Source: Allgaiera indica (GTDB lineage: Bacteria; Pseudomonadota; Alphaproteobacteria; Rhodobacterales; Rhodobacteraceae). From it: 64,000 bases of DNA. Location: NCBI RefSeq assembly GCF_900106675.1, contig NZ_FNOB01000016.1, positions 1-64,000 on the forward strand, read 5' to 3'. A program made the position numbers and the translations under genes. The notes beneath the pieces were generated by a model, which did no database searches, was not told the DNA's origin, and worked only from the letters and a program-made list of their open reading frames with translations. This document shows positions 59,388 to 64,000 of this stretch, piece by piece (the stretch's first letter is position 1; every line of letters begins with the position of its first letter).

Positions 59388-61691
59388 ATGAGCGAGACGA
59401 CCGAAGACCCCAACATCAGCCCCGTGGCCCTGGCAGAACCCCTGCGCCGGGCGATCGGAGAGCGCTATCTGACCTATGCGCTGTCGACGATCATGGATCG
59501 CGCCCTGCCGGATGCGCGCGACGGGATGAAGCCGGTGCATCGCCGCATCCTGTATGCGATGCGCGAACTGCGGCTCTCGTCCACCGGCGGGTTCCGCAAG
59601 TCGGCCAAGATCTCGGGCGACGTGATGGGCAATTATCACCCCCATGGCGACGCGGCGATCTACGACGCGATGGCCCGCCTGGCGCAGGATTTCAACGTCC
59701 GCTACCCGCTGGTCGACGGTCAGGGCAACTTCGGCAATATCGACGGCGACAACCCCGCCGCCAGCCGCTACACCGAGGCCCGCCTAACCGCCGCGGCCGA
59801 GGCCCTGATGGAAGGTCTGGCCGAAAACGCCGTCGATTTCCGGCCCAATTACGATGGCACGCTGGAAGAGCCGGTGGTGTTGCCCGCGGCCTTCCCCAAC
59901 CTGCTGGCGAACGGGTCCAGCGGCATCGCCGTGGGCATGGCCACGAACATCCCGCCGCATAATATCGACGAACTGGTCAAGGCCTGCCTGCATCTGATCC
60001 AGACCCCGGACGCCCGCGACGAAACGCTGGTGGGCATGGTCCCGGGCCCCGATTTCCCGACCGGCGGCGTGATCGTGGAACCCCGCGCCAATATCGTCGA
60101 GGCCTACCGCACCGGCCGCGGCAGCTTCCGCCTGCGGGCGCGCTGGCAGGTCGAGGATCTGGGCCGCGGCACCTGGCAGATCGTGGTGACCGAGATCCCC
60201 TATCAGGTGCAGAAATCGCGCCTGATCGAAAAGCTGGCCGAGCTGATCCAGACCCGCAAGATCCCGATCTTCGGCGACGTCCGCGATGAAAGCGCCGACG
60301 ACGTGCGGCTGATCATCGAGCCCAAGTCGAAGAACGTCGACCCCGAGATGCTGATGGGGATGCTGTTTCGCAACTCGGACCTCGAGACCCGCTTCAGCCT
60401 GAACATGAACGTGCTGATCGACGGGCGCACGCCCAAGGTCTGCAGCCTCAAGGAGGTGCTGCGCGCCTTCCTCGACCACCGGCGCGAGGTGCTCAACCGC
60501 CGCTCGCAGCACCGGCTGGAGAAGATCGACCACCGGCTGGAGGTTCTGGAAGGCTTCATCACCGCCTTCCTGAACCTCGACCGGGTGATCGACATCATCC
60601 GCTATGACGAGGACCCCAAGGCCGCGCTGATGCGCGAGAACTGGTCGCGCGACCATGTCCGCGCGATGACCGAGGCCGATTACGTCTCTCCGCCCCCCGG
60701 CGAGGGCGCGTTGAGCGAGGTCCAGGCCGATGCCATCCTCAACATGCGGCTGCGCAGCCTGCGCCGGCTTGAAGAGATGGAACTCCTGCGCGAACAGGAC
60801 GAGCTGATGAAGGAACGCGCCGGGCTGGCCGACCTTCTGGACAGCGATCGCCTGCAATGGGCGAAGATCAGCGAAGAGCTGAAGGAAGTCCGAAAGCAAT
60901 TCGGCAAGGACACCCCCGGCGGCGCCCGGCGCACCGACTTTGCCGAGGCCGGCGAGGTCGAGGAAGTGCCGCTGGAGGCGATGATCGAGCGCGAACCGAT
61001 CACCGTGGTGTGCTCGAAGATGGGCTGGGTGCGGGCGATGAAGGGCCACAACGCGCTGGATGCGGAGCTGAAATTCAAGGACGGCGACGAGGGGCGCTTT
61101 GTCTTTCATGCCGAAACCACCGACCGGCTGCTGGTGTGCGGCACCAACGGGCGGATCTATACGGTGCAGGCCTCGAACCTGCCCGGCGGGCGTGGCATGG
61201 GCGAACCGCTGCGCCTGATGATCGACCTGCCGAACGAGGCCGACATCGTCGAGATCCTGATCTACCGCCCCGGACAGAAGATCCTGGTGGCGTCCACCGC
61301 GGGCGACGGCTTCGTGGTGCCCGCGGATGAGGTCCTGGCCCAGACCCGCGCCGGCAAGGTGGTGCTGAACGTGCGCGACGATGTTCGCGCACGTGTCTGC
61401 CGCCCGGTCGCCGGCGATCATGTCGCCGTGGTGGGCGAAAACAGAAAAGTGCTAATCTTCCCCCTCGAAGAGCTGCCGGAAATGGGCCGCGGCAAGGGCG
61501 TTAGGTTGCAAAAGTACAAGGACGGCGGTCTTTCCGATGCCACCACCTTCACCCTGTCCGAAGGGCTGAGCTGGAAGGATCCGGCCGGCCGCACCCGGAC
61601 CGAGACCGACCTGACCGAATGGCTGGCCAAGCGCGCCAGCGCCGGACGAATGGCGCCGCGCGGCTTCCCGCGCGACAATCGCTTCACCTGA
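59388..61691 (+). CDS. parC: DNA topoisomerase IV subunit A
   Basis: This 767-aa type II topoisomerase subunit decatenates daughter chromosomes with ParE. The catalytic tyrosine is Y128 in [10 protein letters not shown]. The quinolone-determining region is [12 protein letters not shown], where Ala89 and Asp93 stand at positions equivalent to E. coli Ser80 and Glu84. The C-terminal beta-propeller blades begin near 490 ([44 protein letters not shown]). I chose the ATG at 59388 (MSETTED) over one twelve codons upstream. parE is not in the window. No GyrA box (QRRGGKG) is seen, as expected for ParC. Confidence 0.96.
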   Translation: MSETTEDPNISPVALAEPLRRAIGERYLTYALSTIMDRALPDARDGMKPVHRRILYAMRELRLSSTGGFRKSAKISGDVMGNYHPHGDAAIYDAMARLAQDFNVRYPLVDGQGNFGNIDGDNPAASRYTEARLTAAAEALMEGLAENAVDFRPNYDGTLEEPVVLPAAFPNLLANGSSGIAVGMATNIPPHNIDELVKACLHLIQTPDARDETLVGMVPGPDFPTGGVIVEPRANIVEAYRTGRGSFRLRARWQVEDLGRGTWQIVVTEIPYQVQKSRLIEKLAELIQTRKIPIFGDVRDESADDVRLIIEPKSKNVDPEMLMGMLFRNSDLETRFSLNMNVLIDGRTPKVCSLKEVLRAFLDHRREVLNRRSQHRLEKIDHRLEVLEGFITAFLNLDRVIDIIRYDEDPKAALMRENWSRDHVRAMTEADYVSPPPGEGALSEVQADAILNMRLRSLRRLEEMELLREQDELMKERAGLADLLDSDRLQWAKISEELKEVRKQFGKDTPGGARRTDFAEAGEVEEVPLEAMIEREPITVVCSKMGWVRAMKGHNALDAELKFKDGDEGRFVFHAETTDRLLVCGTNGRIYTVQASNLPGGRGMGEPLRLMIDLPNEADIVEILIYRPGQKILVASTAGDGFVVPADEVLAQTRAGKVVLNVRDDVRARVCRPVAGDHVAVVGENRKVLIFPLEELPEMGRGKGVRLQKYKDGGLSDATTFTLSEGLSWKDPAGRTRTETDLTEWLAKRASAGRMAPRGFPRDNRFT

Positions 61692-61838
61692 AGTCCGGGG
61701 GCCGCGCCGCCCCCGAGCAGCCCCCCGAGCAGCCCAGAGACCTGGCGAATTTCCTGCCGCCCAAGCAGCCGGCGATGGCCCATTTACCATCCCGTGCCGT
61801 GCCGCTAGGGTCGCGCGGCTTTCGGTCGGGAGGAGTTT

Positions 61839-62723
61839 ATGATCGCGCGCGCCTACCTCTTTCTCGCGACCACAGCCTTTTTGTGGGCGGGCAACGCGGT
61901 CGCGGGCAAGCTTGCGGTTGACCATGTCAGCCCGTTCCTGCTAGTTGCGTTGCGCTGGGTGGTGGCCACCGGCGTGATCATCGCGATCGGGCACCGGCGC
62001 GTCGCGCGGGATTGGCCCGAGATTCGCCGAAACCTGCCGATGCTGGCAACGATGGGCGCGATCGGTTTCACCGTGTTCAACATCCTGTTCTACACCGCCG
62101 CGCGCTATACTTCCGCGATCAATATCGTCATCATCCAGGCGGGGATGCCGCTGGTGATCTTCCTGGCCAATTTCGCCCTGTTCCGCATCCGCGTGACCGG
62201 TGCGCAATGGCTGGGGTTCATCCTGACCCTCGGCGGGGTCGCGACCGTGGCGGCGCAGGGCAGTCTGCGCCAGCTGATGCACCTGCACCTGAACCGGGGC
62301 GACGCGCTGATGCTGCTGGCGATCCTGTGCTACGGCCTCTACACCGTGTCGCTGCGCTGGATGCCGAAGATCCACATGATCAGCTTCATGGCGACGCTTT
62401 CGGTCGCGGCGCTGATCGCTTCGCTGCCTTTCGCGGGCTACGAGATCGCCCGCGGCCAGGTGATCTGGCCCGATCCGCGCGGCTGGGCGATCGTGGTCTA
62501 TGTGGGTCTCTTTCCCAGCCTGCTGTCGCAGATGCTCTTTGCCGCCGGCACCGCGATCATCGGATCGAACCGGGCCGGGCTGTTTGTCAATTTCGTGCCG
62601 GTCTTCGGGGCCGTTCTTTCGGTGGCGATCCTGGGCGAGGCGCTGCACCCCTATCACATGGCCGCGCTGGCGCTGGTCGTGGGCGGTGTGACGATGGCCC
62701 AGCGGCGCGCGCGCAAGGCCTGA
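61839..62723 (+). CDS. DMT-superfamily (EamA) transporter
   Basis: This 294-aa inner-membrane protein has ten predicted helices in two EamA repeats. The first starts AYLFLATTAFLWAGNAVAGKLAVDHVSPFLLVALRW, and the second near 155 (DALMLLAILCYGLYTVSLRWMPKI). FVNFVPVFGAVLSVAILGEALHPYHMAALALVVGGV is the typical end. Family members export amino acids, nucleobases or drugs; the substrate is unknown. The ATG at 61839 follows GGGAGGAG. It converges with the tlpA-like gene, seven bases apart. Confidence 0.92.
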   Translation: MIARAYLFLATTAFLWAGNAVAGKLAVDHVSPFLLVALRWVVATGVIIAIGHRRVARDWPEIRRNLPMLATMGAIGFTVFNILFYTAARYTSAINIVIIQAGMPLVIFLANFALFRIRVTGAQWLGFILTLGGVATVAAQGSLRQLMHLHLNRGDALMLLAILCYGLYTVSLRWMPKIHMISFMATLSVAALIASLPFAGYEIARGQVIWPDPRGWAIVVYVGLFPSLLSQMLFAAGTAIIGSNRAGLFVNFVPVFGAVLSVAILGEALHPYHMAALALVVGGVTMAQRRARKA

Positions 62724-62730
62724 ACAGCGC

Positions 62731-63366
62731 CTAATCCGCGTCCCCGGCCGCCGCACCATCCCCGGCATCGTCCCCGGCATCGTCCCCTCCTGGGCCGATC
62801 AGCGCGCCCAGCACGGCGCGGGCGTCGGGCCCGGACCAGTTGGCCTCGCCTATCAGGCGGGCGATCTCTTGCCCGTCGGGATTCACGATCACCGTTACCG
62901 GAAGCCCCATGACCCCCATGCGGCGCGCAAGCTCGGCCTTCGGGTCGATGAGGATCGGCAATCTCTTGATCCCGTCCTCCTTGTAGAAGCGTTGAATCGC
63001 CGGCAGGCGGTTGCGAATGGTGGCGATCGGCAGCACCTGCAGCTTCGCGCCGCCCATCTGGGCCTGCAGCCGGTCGAGGGTGGGCATCTCCTTGCGGCAG
63101 GGCGCGCACCAGGTGGCCCAGAAGTTCACCACCAGATACCTGCCGCGATAATCCGACAACCGGTGCGGTGCGCCCGCGGCATCCTGAAAGGCGATATCGG
63201 GCACCGGCCTGGGCGCGGTGTGGAATTCCAGCTTCCTCATGTCGCCCTGGCGCAGCGCCGAAACCTGCGCAAGGTTTGGCGCCCCCGACCAGGCCGCCTG
63301 CCCCGGCACAAGGTTTGCACCAAGCGCGAGGGCCGCGTATAGGACGGCGTTACGGACTTTTCTCAT
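62731..63366 (-). CDS. TlpA-like periplasmic thiol-disulfide oxidoreductase
   Basis: This 211-aa thioredoxin-fold protein has an N-terminal signal anchor ([17 protein letters not shown]) and the active site [13 protein letters not shown], with C87 and C90. [24 protein letters not shown] contains the cis-proline. Such proteins reduce periplasmic disulfides, for example in cytochrome maturation or copper handling. The ATG at 63366 follows GGGAG. The C-terminal tail is a run of Asp/Ala/Gly encoded by near-repeats of 12-15 bases (62755-62790). It is divergent from argH, with 33 bases between start codons. Confidence 0.9.
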   Translation of the reverse strand: MRKVRNAVLYAALALGANLVPGQAAWSGAPNLAQVSALRQGDMRKLEFHTAPRPVPDIAFQDAAGAPHRLSDYRGRYLVVNFWATWCAPCRKEMPTLDRLQAQMGGAKLQVLPIATIRNRLPAIQRFYKEDGIKRLPILIDPKAELARRMGVMGLPVTVIVNPDGQEIARLIGEANWSGPDARAVLGALIGPGGDDAGDDAGDGAAAGDAD

Positions 63367-63399
63367 GCGCACTCCCTGGGCCAGACGGGCAAACCGAAG

Positions 63400-64000
63400 A
63401 TGACCGATCAGACGAAATCTGCAAATACCATGTGGGGCGGGCGGTTCGCCGCAGGCCCCGACGCGATCATGGAGGCGATCAACGCCTCGATCGGCTATGA
63501 CAAGCGCCTTTACGCCCAGGACATCGCCGGTTCGCGCGCCCATGCGGCAATGCTGGCCGCGCAGGGGATCCTGACCCACGCCGACGCCGAGGCGATCGGC
63601 GCGGGCCTGCTGCAAGTGCTGGCAGAGATCGAGGCCGGCGACTTCCCGTTCTCGGCGGCGCTGGAAGACATCCACATGAACGTGGAGGCGCGGCTCAAGG
63701 AGGTGATCGGCGAACCCGCCGGGCGGCTGCATACCGCGCGCTCGCGCAACGATCAGGTGGCGACCGATTTCAAACTGTGGGTGCGCGATCAGATCGACGC
63801 GGCGATTTCCGGCATCGAGGCGTTGCAGAAGGCCTTTCTGGCGCAGGCCGAGGCCGGGGCGGATTGGGTGATGCCGGGCTTCACCCATCTGCAAAGCGCC
63901 CAGCCGGTGACCTGGGGCCATCACATGATGGCATATGTCGAGATGCTGGGCCGCGATGCCGGCCGCTTCCGCGACGCCCGCGCGCGGATGAACGAATGCC
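63400..64000 (+). CDS. argH: Argininosuccinate lyase (3' end outside window)
   Basis: The first 200 codons of argininosuccinate lyase, which splits argininosuccinate into arginine and fumarate, are present. [77 protein letters not shown] and [15 protein letters not shown] are characteristic. The reading frame is open to the window edge, so the C-terminal part with the signature loop (GSSxMPxKxN) is not seen. The ATG at 63400 gives the expected short N terminus. It is divergent from the tlpA-like gene. Confidence 0.97.
   Translation, partial: MTDQTKSANTMWGGRFAAGPDAIMEAINASIGYDKRLYAQDIAGSRAHAAMLAAQGILTHADAEAIGAGLLQVLAEIEAGDFPFSAALEDIHMNVEARLKEVIGEPAGRLHTARSRNDQVATDFKLWVRDQIDAAISGIEALQKAFLAQAEAGADWVMPGFTHLQSAQPVTWGHHMMAYVEMLGRDAGRFRDARARMNEC

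Noticed and set aside
59784-61421. 545-codon minus-strand frame opposite parC
   Set aside because: It is antisense to parC, His/Asp/Gln/Leu-rich, without motif or ribosome site.
62755-62790. Short tandem repeat as a possible CRISPR or regulatory repeat
   Set aside because: It is inside the tlpA-like gene and simply encodes the Asp/Ala/Gly tail; repeats are few and have no spacers.

Overview
The window reads as ordinary chromosome of a GC-rich alphaproteobacterium, most likely a Rhodobacterales/Rhodobacteraceae member (Rhodobacter, Rhodovulum or Paracoccus-like). The grounds are gene content and order recalled for that group: the accBC - aat - DUF2155 - mlaD-like - NDUFA12 block, the ycjX/TIGR01620 pair, the LysR/puuD pair, zur-znuBC facing znuA, tlpA beside argH, and an imuA-imuB-dnaE2 cassette. 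No rRNA, CRISPR array, prophage or intact insertion sequence is visible. The window starts in non-coding DNA and ends inside argH.

Layout: 0-5 kb holds tRNA-Thr, a Rhodobacterales-type hypothetical, a gap with a possible decayed RebB-like ORF, tRNA-Gly, and a small amide/imine-catabolism locus (acetamidase, GntR regulator, RidA, and the C-terminal remnant of an Asp/Glu-racemase/EutA-type gene). 5-11 kb is the mutagenesis cassette imuA-imuB-dnaE2. 11-14 kb carries a glyoxalase, an SDR and a thyA-folA pair. 14-19.6 kb is a reductive pyrimidine-degradation region: omega-amino-acid aminotransferase, a RutR-like regulator with a clear operator, and the dihydropyrimidine dehydrogenase subunits PreA and PreT. 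The hydantoinase and ureidopropionase steps are not here. 19.8-25 kb is accBC and the aat block. A VOC gene broken by one stop codon and an M20 peptidase follow.

27.7-31.6 kb is pstSCAB, with a perfect 12-bp hairpin after pstS and no phoU behind pstB. Next come TIGR01620/ycjX, truA, a DoxX-like membrane protein in a gene-poor stretch ending in a probable transposase fragment and tRNA-Arg, then lolA, a lytic transglycosylase, hspQ and a gamma-glutamyltransferase. 41-46 kb has a STAS/HATPase partner-switching pair, a thiolase, a VanZ-like protein and LysR/puuD (urate oxidation). 46-50 kb is zinc uptake with two tandem Zur boxes between zur and znuA. The rest is mostly housekeeping: moaB, a uracil-DNA glycosylase, thrS, rsmE/ubiA, an OmpA/BON-type protein, gshA, parC, a DMT transporter, tlpA and the start of argH.

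I found no convincing evidence of a wholly new system. The observations most worth a second look are regulatory (RutR box, tandem Zur boxes, palindrome upstream of preT, pstS hairpin), genes in decay (EutA-like, VOC, RebB-like), a family-4-like uracil-DNA glycosylase lacking three of four expected Fe-S cysteines, and the DoxX/tRNA-Arg accessory patch.
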